Shown: positions 26,001-38,600 of the stretch, in pieces
How the letters are laid out: each line of letters starts with the position of its first letter
Position numbering within the stretch: position 1 is the first letter of the stretch
Origin: Zhengitettix transpicula
Taxonomy: Eukaryota; Arthropoda; Insecta; Orthoptera; Tetrigidae
Length of the DNA: 64,000 nucleotides
Direction: 5' to 3'
NCBI GenBank assembly: GCA_037074705.1
Contig: CM073592.1
Coordinates: 54,482,129-54,546,128 of the forward strand
Made by a program: the position numbers and the translations under genes
Notes under the pieces: model-generated
Told to the model about the DNA's origin: nothing
The model's database searches: none
The model's input: only the letters and a program-made list of their open reading frames with translations

Positions 26001-28917
26001 GTAGTATAATCTCCATACAAGAAAGTAATGATTGATTGTGAAAATTTGATTGTAAAACAGGAGATTTTTTAATGGGAGGGTAAATCGTACTTTTCAAGTA
26101 CAGATCCGCAAGTTCACGTTTACTGAGGTTCCATTAAAGGCATACACTTTTATTAAAAATTAACCGCCCCTTTATTTTACATATACCCTACCACCATTTC
26201 ATTGTTTAATTTTTGGATTTCTGACTTTTAACTATTCTAAGTCCTTCAAGGACTTCCCGACTCTTATTTGATTGTCAAGTTGGCGTCATAAGATGGCCTT
26301 CCTAAGGGTATATATTCACAGGTTGCACGTTGTCGGCTTATACATGCAAATTAGACAAGTGTGTTCACGAATATTTATCAGCTTTGTTCCCCGCACATGC
26401 TGCTTTGACTCCCCGTCTAATATCCAGAAGACTTCCCACGTGAACTACAGAAATTTATATCACAGTTTGGTCGGACTGTTAACACTGTGACAGGCATAAT
26501 TGTGTTTATTATTAATTTATTAAAATAAAAATATAGTTTCTTAAGATTTTTACAGTTCCTTTAGTCAAGGAATATCTCGAACCTCAATCTTAGGTGTACA
26601 TATAATTTGAAAATATTCCACTGAATGACATTGGCAGATTTAAACAAAACGTGTATAGGGCAGTTGCGTTTTCAAGTTTCGGGTGACTGTGCATGGAGTT
26701 GTTGAAAATAAATTAATTTCGGTACAATGTCGGTCTATGTTCATATAAATCCGAATCGAAATGAATATTTCGTATATGAATGGAAAGAGCTGTTATGTGA
26801 TGCTTCACAAACACGTTATAGGGTGAACGAAAGAAAGCATGTTGGGCGACGACCAGGCGTGTCACTGACGGCTCCATAACGGTAAAGACTATTCGAGTCA
26901 ATATCACAATGTATGGACATGAATAATATTTATATAAAAGAAAATTTGATTCCTTAATTTCATTTTTTCATTGTATCGTTTATTTTCTACCTTTCTTTCA
27001 TCATTATATCAATCACAATAAAAAACGATATATCCGTACGAGCAACAGACACCTGTATTTTATTTATTATCTATATATGAACCAGCTATATCAATAATAT
27101 GTAATACTGGGATAAAATTAGAATTTTTAACTGGCACTTTCAATTAAAGTGTTAATGTAAATTTCCTTTTGTCTATAAAAGTAGAAGACGACAAGAAATT
27201 AATTGAATAAAAGTTCTCGGCTTCTATCTCGGCAATATATTCACCGCGAAAGTCTTAATTCTCTAATATTTAAAAGATAATTTCGGCTAGAGTTGGAAGA
27301 CAAATGATTTTCGTCTATTTTAAAGACTTCATTATCACCATAAATTAATTTTTTAACGCTGATATTGATGCTGATAGTATTATCTACAACGGCTTTATCT
27401 TCTTATCCTTTTGACAGGTGAAATACATAAGTAATAAGTACATAGAGAACCTGACTTCCTCATTTGTGTCGTAATATTATCAAATGATATTGAACTAGAG
27501 TCCTTGAGAAGAGTGGCCGGTCCACGGCTCCTATTACGTAAAGAATACGAACGGAATGAGGAGATAGTATTAGGTTGAAGGTCTAAATATCTAAGTATGG
27601 CCTTCATAATTCGAACACGATTATTAGGGTAAAGAATTTCTGCTTCGTTAGTCAGAAATCTAAGAGAACAAAAAGGTGCGAAATGTTTCTTTGACCTGGA
27701 TCTGAGTGCTTCTGCATAAATTAAACCTCACTGCCAAGCTACCACCAAAGTACAAAATGGTGGAAGATTGCAAAAGATCACAGCCAAAAATTTTGGGAGT
27801 ATGATTTCAGAAAAGCGCCCACGATGTTTGCATGGATCCATAGAAGGGCAATGGAGGAGTATTAGTGTGAGTGATGAGGCAGGATAAGGATCTATCTCAA
27901 AACGTCAGATAGAAGTATTTATTTTAGTATAGTGTTCATTTTCGGTGTGGAAGTACGTGAAGAGAACTTTAATAAAATCTCTGGAGTTTACCTATGGGCA
28001 AATACTTGATAACTCCGACATATTGGGAGATCTGAGCCATTGGGGAGGAGATTTATTTAGTTATCTTGTCTTCACCAAAAGGGTCCTGGCGTCGACACCT
28101 GAACGGCCCCGTCGGACCAGAGAGACAGCGACCAGCGCTCAACATGCAGTTCCAACAACGCATCAATACTAAACTAATTGTTTTCACGTGACGCGATATT
28201 ATGGTGGTTTTTCAGAAGATGGAAATTTGGGGGACACTATCTTGACTGCTTAATGGTCTTTCATGCGCTTAAATTTAACGGCGATTTTCTGGTGTAATTT
28301 GCCAAAAGCCCATGGTCAACCTGAGATCGGTCCATGCTAAGAGATAGAGCAATATTTAAATATTCAGACAATGTTTATAAATTTGTAACAAGTTGTTTTA
28401 GATTATATTTAATATTTTTTAATATAATTTCAATCCTTTCATGTTAAATTAATCACCTAACCCTTAAGAACTGGTGAAACTATTACAAATATTAAAATTC
28501 AATTGGCAAAACAGAAAAAAGCTAAAAAGTAAAGGGATTACAATAACCAGTAAAGCCTTTGAAAGGTGTGGTTTGTGAAAGAGTAGTTATTATTATAGCT
28601 CAAGGAGACTGATCCTAAAATTGAGCAAAATTCTATGGGATATATATTCATTCTTTATGGAATTAAGGTATAATATCCACATGACATTCAATTTAGTTTA
28701 AGACTCACCCATAGAGCTTTTTCTTTATTGTGTTGCGACTAATTCAAAATCAGCAATTCTCAATAAGTGAACGAACTCGTCATTACGTAAATGCGCCGTG
28801 AGAAACCTTAACTTATTACGGGAAACGTTTAACGGCTATTCCCATCTGCATTATATTATGTTGTTTGTTTTCACTACTTAGTCGGACTAACCAATTACCA
28901 AAGCCAAGAAACAGAAT

Positions 28918-28943
28918 TTCTCTCTCTCTCTCTCTCTCTCTCT
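28918..28943. repeat. (CT)n microsatellite
   Basis: About 13 CT units, the only sizeable non-TA dinucleotide array in the window. It lies next to the MITE-related arm. Confidence 0.9.
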
Positions 28944-28964
28944 TCATATATTTAAGAATATGGC

Positions 28965-29062
28965 ATTGTAAAAATAATTGCGATCTTGGTATGGAAAGGA
29001 GATAGTTTACGGATTACCTGAAATTTAAGCACGGTGTAGGCACTAGGGACCGAAGAAAATTG
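28965..29062 (+). repeat. Single arm related to the hairpin MITE
   Basis: AATTGCGATCTTGGTATGGA, AAGGAGATA, TTACCTGAAA, GTGTAGGCA and GGGACCGAAG follow the order of the arm at 50029-50125. A (CT)n run precedes it (28918-28943). The second arm is absent. Confidence 0.55.
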
Positions 29063-30250
29063 GGCATTTAAATAACTGTAGAAATAGAATTACATACCCA
29101 GGCACAATTGTATCAACAATATAACAGACGTAGTCTCAATTCTATAAGAAATTTCTCGATAGTTTTGCATTATTATAAAAGCAGGCCACTAATCCTCTTT
29201 TGTTCTTGGTATCATCAAAAAAAAATCTTCGGCCGGGATCGTGAGTAAAGAAGAAAAGAAGGACGATGAAATGGTGTACTTCATGATGACGAGAATATTT
29301 TATCATAAAAATAATGTATAATTGCTACATTCTGTTAGTTCAGACAACATCCGACAAATTAGATGCTGGAATCGTAAAAATTGGTGGGGAGTTAATTTAA
29401 TCCTCAGAACTTCGTGGTTTACTGATAGTAATTGTTTCAGTTCATTATAAATGTATTTAACATATAATAAGTGTTTATTATTTCTGAAGTGTTCCATATA
29501 CAGCACCTTCGTTCAGGAGGATCTAAACACTTTACCACGTGATTTTTATCTCACCGATCAATTTATTTTATTTCAGTCATTTAAATATGATATTTGTTCC
29601 ATGTATTCGATATTCGTTCTGGGACGCGCGTACTGCAGTGAATTTCTGGGAAGTCGAGCAGATAGTAAGACTGGTGCTTATATGTCCTTATGGACGTAAA
29701 TAAATTTAAGACAAGAGGAAATTGAACCCACCCAGTGGCATGGTAAAAGTGTCCAGAAAGTTCTAGAAGTGTAAGCGGAGACACGGAGAGGACCATTGGG
29801 TGCCCCCGAAATAAATTTTTGTGTGGTGATGAATTAGAGTTGGAGTGATCAAGTAAAGTTGGGAAGGTGAGCGTAGATGAAGATTCAAAAGTAGTAGTGA
29901 CGAATATTCGCAGTAACAACGGAGAGACCAAACTGACGACAGTGTTCCATCACCCCGGGACCACGCCTGAGCATCACGACATCCAAATACTGGTGCGTGT
30001 CTCCGCGTGAGGTCGACGATTCACCACTCACCAGCCAAACCGATTCAAGATTGGTAAACATTATGCATATATTTTCGACTTCAGTGATATATTGATGTTT
30101 TATGTTGTCTCCAATTTTTCTTTTATGTAAGTGTTTTATGAAGTTTATGTTTTTTAATTGATTTATAAATAAAAGTTTTAATTTAACGTCTGTTTTGAAT
30201 TACTAAAAACAATTTATGACCTTATACAGACCCTCTTTACTTGTGATATT

Positions 30251-30290
30251 ATGACGACGTTTCAATATCTTTTTGTATCTTCTTCAGGTA
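30251..30290 (-). repeat. Single-arm repeat with intact CTGAAGA...GAAACGTC core
   Basis: On the minus strand, ACCTGAAGA (box 30287-30281), an imperfect stem around AAAAA, GAAAC (30263-30259), then GTCGTC. A GTC triplet follows GAAAC, as cleavage-site triplets can in compact hammerheads. Flanks are unremarkable. Confidence 0.45.
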
Positions 30291-30599
30291 TTGACAAGCT
30301 ATTAAATTTACACAGAGTCTTGATTCAATCTTGTTATCGTCAAGTGAATAGTCAGCCTCGGATCCCATTTCAAAACTGATTGATTTATAAATAAATTTTC
30401 AGTCTAAAATTGATTAAATAGTTCATAAATAATTCGGGCAATTTCTACTATGTTTTCTACTTTACCGTAGAGAATAAGTCACGACTGTTTATTAGAATCG
30501 TGACGACGTTTTAGGGCTTTTTTTTTTCTTGATGTGGATATTAGGGAGTAGTTCATCCTGGTATGCTCTAAATAACTTTTTGAGTAATTCCGTGCAAAG

Positions 30600-30805
30600 A
30601 TAAACATTGAACACGGAACGGTAACAATTGCACGCTTTACGTGTGTGCCCTGAGGTCAGATCTTACGCAACAACCACGTGCCAGGTTGGCCAGTTGACTG
30701 GAAGCCGTCGTGTAGACAGCATGGCATTACTCCTGCTCTCTACCTGCTCCAGAAATTTAACTCCAAGGATCAGCCAGGAAGACACCTGCCACTTTTAGAA
30801 ACAAG
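30600..30805 (+). other. Possible orphan exon ending at a strong donor
   Basis: A less AT-rich stretch ends at AACAAG|GTAAGT (GT at 30806), a consensus donor. It contains a short frame, MALLLLSTCSRNLTPRISQE, that closes with TAG before the donor, so any exon would be non-coding. Downstream, TATATAAAA at 31049-31057 could serve a separate start. No partner exon was found. Confidence 0.2.
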
Positions 30806-31179
30806 GTAAGTGTAACATACAGAGGTAGACGCTTTTAAGAAGAGGCTGTCTTAAGAAACTGCGAATTACTGCAATGGTTTGATTGGTTGTTCCTGTTGTT
30901 CGCCAGGTCAAATTTTCATGACTTATGGTGCGAAGTGAGTTGTGAGGGACAAATTTTTCACTTCTTAATATAAATCTGAGGAATACGTGTCGAATATTTT
31001 TAGTTTACGTTGCCTTCGCCCAAGCACTTCACTTCTCTGCAGCTCAGTTATATAAAAACCGGTTACCGGTCATGATTCTGCGTCTGCATCTTACAGGTCT
31101 GGCATCCATTAACAACATAAAACTTTAACTGCGAAGTACAGATACGAAAATAATACGTGGTATTGCTGCATGAGAAAGC

Positions 31180-32107
31180 AACTAAATATTTAATTTAGTA
31201 AAACTTTCTCATGTTTCGACCCAAGTTTAAACCACAGAATCATTCCTTAATTTTCTGCGCCGGTAAATTATTTAGCCAACATTAAAATTATATGTATATT
31301 AAATACCAACGGAACAAACTTTATTTGGGTCAATAAAAAGATGAATTTTTACTAATCAACACAATGCTTTATTCATAATTTACACAGGGAAACTCCTCTT
31401 TCTCTTATAACATGTTTGCTGTTTAAAATGTATTTGATACATTTATACAATATTTATTCACATAAAACGTGATTTATTGACTTCAACAGCGGTATAACGT
31501 ATTGAAATTTGGATTATAATTCCTGTACTTTAAGATAAAAATGTATTCATTTCCGGAACACTGTTCAAAGTGTTTCTTCAAATTTTCAACTGGTTAAAGA
31601 AGAAAGGCGTTATCGTAAATTGTTTGTATCCTAATTTTAATTAATAACTATCCTACGCATAATCTATAATTATTCACCTAATTGCTATTCACATTGACAG
31701 TTGAAATATAGGAGATTTGAAATTATTCTTACATTTGGTCGGTATTAAACTGTTTGTCCTCGAAACAAAACAGTGCTCGATTTCGTATGCTTTCATTGTG
31801 TACATTTATATAATTCATTATATAACAGGCGCCTATAATCTCAAAGAGTTGATTTGCTCGAAAAGAGTTAAGGCGTCTATTAATTAAGCCCGCTATGGCG
31901 TATGGAATGGTGGTTGTCCTTCAGACGCATGCTGCTATCGATAAAATTTTATTGACCCAAATAAACAGTTTGTTGCGTTGAAATTTAATATACAAATAAT
32001 TTGAATGTTGGCTAAATAATTTACCGGCGTAGAAAATTAATGAAAGGTTCTCTGGTTTAAACTTGGGTCGAAAAATTAGAAAGTTTTACTAAATTAAATA
32101 TTTAGTT
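31180..32107. mobile_element. Non-autonomous DNA element with ~160-bp terminal inverted repeats
   Basis: The left repeat, 31180-31340 (AACTAAATATTTAATTTAGT..., CGACCCAAGTTTAAACCA..., GCCGGTAAATTATTTAGCCA..., TTATTTGGGTCAATAAAA), is matched in inverse by 31944-32107 at roughly 90% by eye. The 600 bp between has no ORF. A target-site duplication is not clear. This looks like a MITE or deletion derivative of a transposon with long inverted repeats; the superfamily is unknown. Confidence 0.85.
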
Positions 32108-32230
32108 ACATATAAATGGTAGTTAAATTATCGGGTTAAAAATAATTTATTATATTGACTTGCTTTCATTTCCAGTTTATTACAAGGATTGGACTATTTT
32201 TGTTTAGCTACAGTTATTCTTATTGGTTGG

Positions 32231-32271
32231 CCTCCAGACGTATTACGAACGGTCTTGACAAGTCTGGAGGT
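32231..32271. repeat. CCTCCAGAC/GTCTGGAGG hairpin
   Basis: Nine-base perfect arms separated by about 23 nt in a CG-bearing patch. A small structure of unknown role. Confidence 0.6.
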
Positions 32272-33741
32272 GAAAGATCTGTTCGGATCTGATTACAGCC
32301 TTGTACTTCCCATGAAACCCGATGAGTGCAATCGTCCCAAAGGGTGAAATAATGTGTTTTTTGTTGTAAAGGCTACAGCCTGGTTCCAGAATAACTAAAT
32401 TCAAAGGTGTTTTTACAAGTTCTCTTATTCTACATAAAGACCGCTAAGAAAAGAAATTAAGGTTCATATTTTCTGCTAAATAGTTCGCGGATGCTTGATT
32501 AATATTTGGGCTTATAAAAACACCAAATTATTCCACATAAGTTAGAACAACCTGTAAATATTATTTACTTGCTAATAACAGAGTACACTGCCTGATTTTT
32601 TTTATTAGACCATACTTATATCTTTAGATTATTTGTTGATAGATAAAGTTTACAGTATATACAATTAAAATTTCTGTACATAATTAACCTGGGAACTTGG
32701 CACTTATGTTAAGCCAGAAATTAACGTAATTTTGCAAATTTTTTACACTGCTTGATCAAACTGAAATCAGCTCTCAAGTCAACGACTTGTGCGAGTAATG
32801 ATCTGCTCACACGTTTAATATAAAATTGAGAATTATCTTCAAAGAAACCATAATCTTATAAAATAATTTATAAAAAAAATTAAATATGAAATTTTACAAT
32901 TAAATAATTTTTAATTAACTATTTACCAGATGCAAATATACGCTCTGATTCAATCAAGGTCTAATACGGGAATCTAATTAAACTCAGAGTTAATACATAT
33001 CAGGAAAATATTTATTTTAGATTGCTCTTACATTTTTTTTCGAATTATACACGGAGTGTCGTCGCAGTCGTCAAACGAAGGAGAGTGGAATTCGCCAGAG
33101 ACATTGAAATCGGCCTGACGTCGTTCTAGAATGGTCACGCCCTTCGGTGGTAGCCACACACATTCATTCTCAATTAATAGCCTTGTCGCATCCCAGAGAG
33201 ACTTTTCTTTACCGTGGCCACAGTCCGACTGATAAGGGACTTCACGAGTCCTCGAAACTCCAATTCTCCACCAAAATTCTCCCTCTCTTCCACCAGTATA
33301 GAAGAATTTTGATGATCTACGATAATTCCAGACCTTTCTCCACAGTTAAACGGTTTGCTGTTTCCAATTTTTAATTTTTCTTCTTCTCTCTTTCGACTTT
33401 CCGTCGTTGGTAATTACCTGGAATGCTTCATGCACATTCCTCAGCTGAATATTCCACTCTCAAGATACTATACGTATTTTACCAAGAGAAGTATTTTATT
33501 GTATATCATTTCTAGAAGAGATTTTGAGCAGCCTATTCTTGACCTTAAGAATATTTGAGAACAGCTGGAAGAGAGACTTTTATTGTTTTAGATTGAGCTA
33601 AAATTTTCCTCTCCTTGTAGATGAATCAATTGATTTAATACCCATACATTTCGACGACTTTGTTCATAAACAGAAATCTGACACTATGTATAATGGATGC
33701 TTATCTTTGCGTCATTTAGTCAGATTAGTGTTGATTATGTG

Positions 33742-33774
33742 TAACTTGCATTATATATATATATATGCAAGTTA
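33742..33774. repeat. 33-bp palindrome with TA core
   Basis: TAACTTGCAT and ATGCAAGTTA flank a 13-nt TA stretch with perfect symmetry. Non-TA flanks that are also palindromic set it apart from the plain TA arrays. Cruciform-prone. Confidence 0.85.
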
Positions 33775-33861
33775 TTTTACATGAAAATATAGTGGCAATA
33801 TTTGCATTTTTTCTTACATTTCAGTCATGGGCGCTTAAAATAGAATTTTGTTTGGATATAA

Positions 33862-34200
33862 TTTTTTTTAGAATAACAGGTTACATTATTGTAATCCACA
33901 AGGTAGCAACTCCCCTTTAATAGAAAAGGAAGGGATTTGAAAATCGGGAAGGGATGCGGAAGCGTAGAGGAATTTAGCCAAGAGTTATCTAGGGCCCTAG
34001 GCTGTAGTTTAAGGATCCTAACCGGCATTGGCATAAAAGTGATGCAGGACAAACCCTAGAAAACCGGCATCAAGTAGGTCGTGCAATAGGTACTTGTCCC
34101 ACGCCCTTCAGATGGCGCGAGAGGGGTTTGCTGCGGGGACGCAACATTTCCTTGTCCATTCCTCGACCAGTTCAGGAGGCAGCTGACCGACTATTTCATA
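33862..34200 (-). repeat. Interspersed repeat R, copy B
   Basis: Same block order as copy A, starting at a T-run (33862) and ending near CTGACCGACTATTTC. It is diverged, and the terminal palindrome is lost. Confidence 0.8.
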
Positions 34201-34964
34201 TTTAGCATCTGTTATTGGTTATTAAAATCATTTGGGCCTGTAATTACCAAACATAGTGGAACAATTTCCTGTGGAATCAGGGATGATTTCAATTTGCGAA
34301 TATTTTGCACTTACAACAGATGAATTGAGAGTATCGTCTACAAATTGTAGTTACAGTAATTCGTCATAAACATGAATATAATATTGTTAAACAGAGCAGG
34401 AATAGTATTAAAATTTAGATTTTAAATAACGCAATATTGAACGAAGATATCTCTGTATTCGTAATGTTTTGTCGGATAGGCGGGCACTGACGTCATACGA
34501 CGTCATAGGGCTTAGCAGTGAACCAACAAACAGCCTTTGCTGATGCAATGTAGTATTGGATTTCTTCCTGTTCTTAGAAATAACACTTTGATATACAGTC
34601 TGGCTTCATGGAAATAATTTTTTTTAAAAAAAGTAATATGCATGAATGAATGAATAATATTCCGACGAAAGTTTCTAATTTCATTCTCATTCATTAAACG
34701 GCTGTGTATACTTAGTCCATGAGTGACGTGAAACTTACCATGATATAATTTCTCTGATGCATTTATTAATGACCTGTTTTCACATTTTGAAAGTTATTAC
34801 GCTTTTCATTCAAAACAAATGAACTCACCTCGTGGCACAAAGCATTCAAGGAGATAATTAACGGAGGAATTTTTTTTAACAGTTTATATATAATAAGAAG
34901 ACTGATATGGTAGATACATATACTGGCTCTATTGTAATGAGACGGTGAGAATAATATGAGGGAG

Positions 34965-34970
<6 letters not shown>

Positions 34971-35033
<63 letters not shown>
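34971..35033. repeat. (AT)n microsatellite
   Basis: About 31 AT units. The only open frames over it are Ile-Tyr runs without meaning. Confidence 0.95.
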
Positions 35034-35037
<4 letters not shown>

Positions 35038-36678
35038 TCATATCTCTTGTTTTCGACCTGTTTGATTGGCTCGTTCAAGATTGAGGTGTTAGAGGAAAGT
35101 CACAACACATTTGAATTATTGACTACCATAGGATTGATAGCATATATATTATATTTCTATTTTAAGGTACTTAAGTGAGGTTTCATGTAGTTAATAGGCT
35201 GTTAATGACGTATACATCTAATTAGAAATATTCTGTATCCTTGTTACAAGCAAAAATGTTTCACCCCATTTGCATCGAAACACAAATTGTGTGTTAATAA
35301 AACTGAAATATAAAAGTGAAATAATTTAGGCTCTCCAAATCGTGGGATGATTAAATTATACGGGCATAATTCCAAGAATTCGTGATAAAAAAAACCTGAC
35401 AATAGTAGAAAATATATAACTAATTTTTAGAAAATGTACTAAGTAGTAAATATAGAAATTTCACATTGGAAATATGTGTTATAAAATGTGCATTACATTT
35501 CAGCGGATGGATGGACATAAATATTTGTTAGATATTCAGGAGTTAAGTAACTAAATTAGGAATTTAGTCCATGGGGACACTATTTCTCCACATTAAATAT
35601 GTACCCATGTACACCCACAAAAAATGTTGAAGTCTTCTACGAAATGATACATTTAATTCCAACTTTTATCAAATTTAACATTTATTCAATAAATACTTTA
35701 TAGAGTCGCGGCGATAAAATATCATATACATAAAGTCGTGACTGAACCGTGTCGTCTCAGATCCCACTCTCTTCTCTTTTTCTGATTGTTGTTAGCAACC
35801 AGCGATATTAATTAAAAATATCACTGATAGCCGATCGGGCCACACATCATCCGTGGAACGCGGAATTTCAAATGTCCGCCAAACGATCGGTTAAGTTGCT
35901 GTGTCTCCATAAGTCTACATTCTTCTGAAGTACTGAAGGATTAAAATTAATTGTTCTTATGTGAGAATGGGTTATAATTGAATAATAATACTTACAGGAC
36001 AAACGTTTTGGTGTTTATAAATATTTTAAGAAAAAATAGCTTAAATAATTTAGTTCAAATAATTATTTGCATGGTAATTTTTTAATTATCCTGGTTGTCA
36101 CTTAGATTTTTAATGAATTCATTTTTCCGAGTTATATATAAAAAAGGAAAAATAACATAACTTACAAGAAATTGGGTTCAACCGGGTGATGAAGACGTGT
36201 ATTATATAATTTACTTGTTAATAAAAATAAAATTCTGTATGAATTGGTCGCTAATGAATTTTCCCTTTTGTCTGCTCCGGATGCAAAAGGCTGTGAAAAT
36301 AAAAGGAAATTTCCATAGTAACGTAGAGACGTAGGTCAGACGTGTGAAGGCGGCTGATCTTTACGCGTCAGTTTCTTCAACGCAATTTAAGAGGAAGTGA
36401 GATAAGCTGCGTTTGTTTACCAAAACACGTTTATGCTTACTACGGAAATAATAGCTTTCAAAAATATATTTTCTCTTGATAAGTATTGCCAAATTTCTGC
36501 GACATAAAAAATGAAAAGATGTTTGTACATTAATGAATTGTTATTGATTATTCAGTTAGTTATCAAATTAGCTTATTAATAATTGAAATAGATCAAGGAA
36601 AGTCCAGGAGGTTACATACCGCATTCGTTATACCAAATGAAAAAATATTATTGGGGTTTATTGAACAATTTAAACCAA

Positions 36679-36740
36679 TCCTCTGCGAGGGTTATTCTCT
36701 CGCAGGCAGTTCCAGCGAGGGATGTTCTCTCGCAGGCAGA
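36679..36740. repeat. Short tandem copies of TTCTCTCGCAGGCAG
   Basis: Two tandem units (CTCTGCGAGGGTTATTCTCT.. and CAGCGAGGGATGTTCTCT..) both end CGCAGGCAG. A third related piece, CTGCGAGAGGATTCTCTCGC, lies at 37040-37060. Each is itself a small palindrome (GCGAGAG/CTCTCGC). They bracket repeat R copy C. Confidence 0.7.
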
Positions 36741-36752
36741 ACCTTGTAGGAG

Positions 36753-37000
36753 AGATTTTTTTTAGGGCAACAGGCTACATGGGGCAACTTTCCTTTAATA
36801 GCATAGGAAGGGATTTGAAAGGGGGGATGCGGAAGGGTAGAGGAAGTTAGCCAAGGGTTACTAGGGTCCCCGGGCTATATTTTAAGGATCCGACCCGGCA
36901 TTCGCCTAAAGAAATGCAGGGAAAACCTTAGAAAAACCTGCATCGGGTAGGTCGGGCATTGGGTACTTGTCCCACGCCCTTCCGATAGCGGGAGAGGCAC
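36753..37000 (-). repeat. Interspersed repeat R, copy C, truncated
   Basis: It carries the T-run, CAGGCTACATGGGG, AGCATAGGAAGGGATTTGAA, AAGGATCC and TACTTGTCCCACGCCCTTCC, then breaks off into AGGCACGAAAGGGC, different from the other copies. It forms one arm of a large inverted pair with copy D. Confidence 0.8.
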
Positions 37001-37121
37001 GAAAGGGCTACCTTTGGGGATGCCTTTTCCAAGGAAGCCTGCGAGAGGATTCTCTCGCAGGTGAACCTACCCAGAGAGCTCTGGCGAAGGCTACTTTTGG
37101 AGATGCCTTCACATCTCTCTG

Positions 37122-37532
37122 GTTTTTTTTGAACTAAGGTTCCCACATGCCGGGGTCACAGTCCTCGGGCATACGGTAAGAGTTGTCCGCTATTCCAATT
37201 GGAATAGTCTGCCAGCTGCCTCCTAAACTGGTCGAGGCACGGAGAAGGGAATGCTGCGTCCCCACAGCAAACTCCTCTTCCGCTATCGGAAGGGCGTGGG
37301 ACAAGTACCCAATGCCCGACCTACCTGATTCAGGATTTTCTATGGTTTGTCCTGCATTTCTTTAGACGAATGCCGGGTAGGATCCTTAAAATATAGCCCG
37401 GGGGCCCTAGTTAACTCTTCGCTACCATCCTCTACCCTTCCACATCCCCCCTTCCATATCCCTTTCCTATGCTATAAGAGTTTAGTTGCCATTATGTGGA
37501 TTACACTATACATAGCCTGTCTACACCCAAAA
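37122..37532 (+). repeat. Interspersed repeat R, copy D, most complete
   Basis: Starts at TTTTTTTTGAACTAAGG and ends ACACCCAAAAAAAAAC, about 410 bp. It contains the palindrome CTATTCCAATTGGAATAG (37190-37207), then the shared blocks in reverse order. An A-tailed end is typical of a LINE or SINE 3' end, while the opposite T-run makes the ends look inverted. I see no A or B box, so a tRNA-derived SINE is not supported. Confidence 0.8.
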
Positions 37533-38410
37533 AAAAACAATTGAACCGCGCAATGACTTTTACCAAAATTAGAGAAATCTAGGCTGTATAACTATTTGAT
37601 GAAAGAATTATCGATTCATGACATATTCTTTCAAAGTGGTGAAACGATGTAATTAGAACACCACGATTTTGGGGGCAAGAAATCTGTTATACACGACTAC
37701 AAGGCAATAGAGAACGATAAATCCTTAGATTGAAATTTGAAGTAATTATTAATTTGCTTTGTGTGTTATTGCCATGGTTCTAAATTATGCACTCCACGAG
37801 AAAAATATAATTATTTCAATAAATCCATTACCGTCATAGTATATACATATTTCAACCTGCGTCTAGCCTCAATTCTTTTATCAAATCGAACCTGATGAAA
37901 TAACTTTAGTTATCTCTATTATGAAACAGTGATATGCATTGTAGTGAGTGTTTTACAAGTTGTGTTTATCAAGCTTTTTTTTTTTCGTGTGAACCAGAAG
38001 TGTTGTGTAAAAGTAAGATGATTCATTGTAATATATATAGTAAACAACTGTACTAATAACGGATGACTTTATTTGTAGAAAAATTACATTTATGAATATT
38101 GCCAATTTTCCCTGCCGTTGTCCGAGGATTTTATTTACACCAATCTTATTTTAGGCAGGGAAATAATTGAGTTGTATGTCTAGATTAAAATCGAAGTTAT
38201 TTTATAAATACAGTTTACAAAAAAGTACAGTATTCCACGAATTCGCGTAAAGTATTAACTAACCTCCCGTATTTATTATATACAATTTTTTTGTTTATCT
38301 CCGGGAACAATAATAAATTTAGCAAACATAACTATTCCCATTAAGTGAAGCCGGGACTGTTACACTTGCAATTGGCTTCTCTTGAAGTTAAAAGTGAGAT
38401 CTTTCGAAAT

Positions 38411-38600
38411 GAATAGTCGGCCAGATGCCTCCTAAACTGGTCAAGGCACGGACAGGGTAATACTGCGCCCCCACAGAAAATCCCTCCCCCGCCATAGGAA
38501 GACCGTGGGACAAGAAAATGCCCGAAATACCTGATGAAGGTTGTTCTAGGGTTTTCCCTGCATATTTTTTAGGCGAATTGCTGGGTAGGATCCTTAAACA
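38411..38600 (+). repeat. Interspersed repeat R, copy E, partial
   Basis: Runs from GAATAGTCGGCCAGATGCC through CCTAAACTGG, GGGACAAG and TTAGGCGAATTGCTGGGTAG to TCCTTAAAC. The A-tailed third is missing. Confidence 0.8.

Larger units (their letters stand above)
26001..31179. other. Intergenic with CG-bearing patches, no gene recognised
   Basis: CpG returns to background after 26 kb. Less AT-rich patches at 26.64-26.92, 27.4-28.3 and 29.6-30.05 kb carry short frames (116 codons at most, minus strand, 29581-29931) without recognisable motifs. If the 22157 donor joins the transporter, this is intron. Confidence 0.4.
32108..36678. other. Intergenic; patch at 33.05-33.35 kb
   Basis: Outside repeat R copy B and the TA structures, only 33050-33350 is less AT-rich. 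It has a 75-codon + frame that overlaps another frame. No motif is visible. Confidence 0.4.

Noticed and set aside
29581..29931. 116-codon minus-strand frame
   Set aside because: Overlaps an open + frame, has Ser/Leu/Thr-rich composition without any domain, and shows no promoter or splice context.
34766..35041. 91-codon frame of repeated Ile-Tyr
   Set aside because: Translation of a TA microsatellite.
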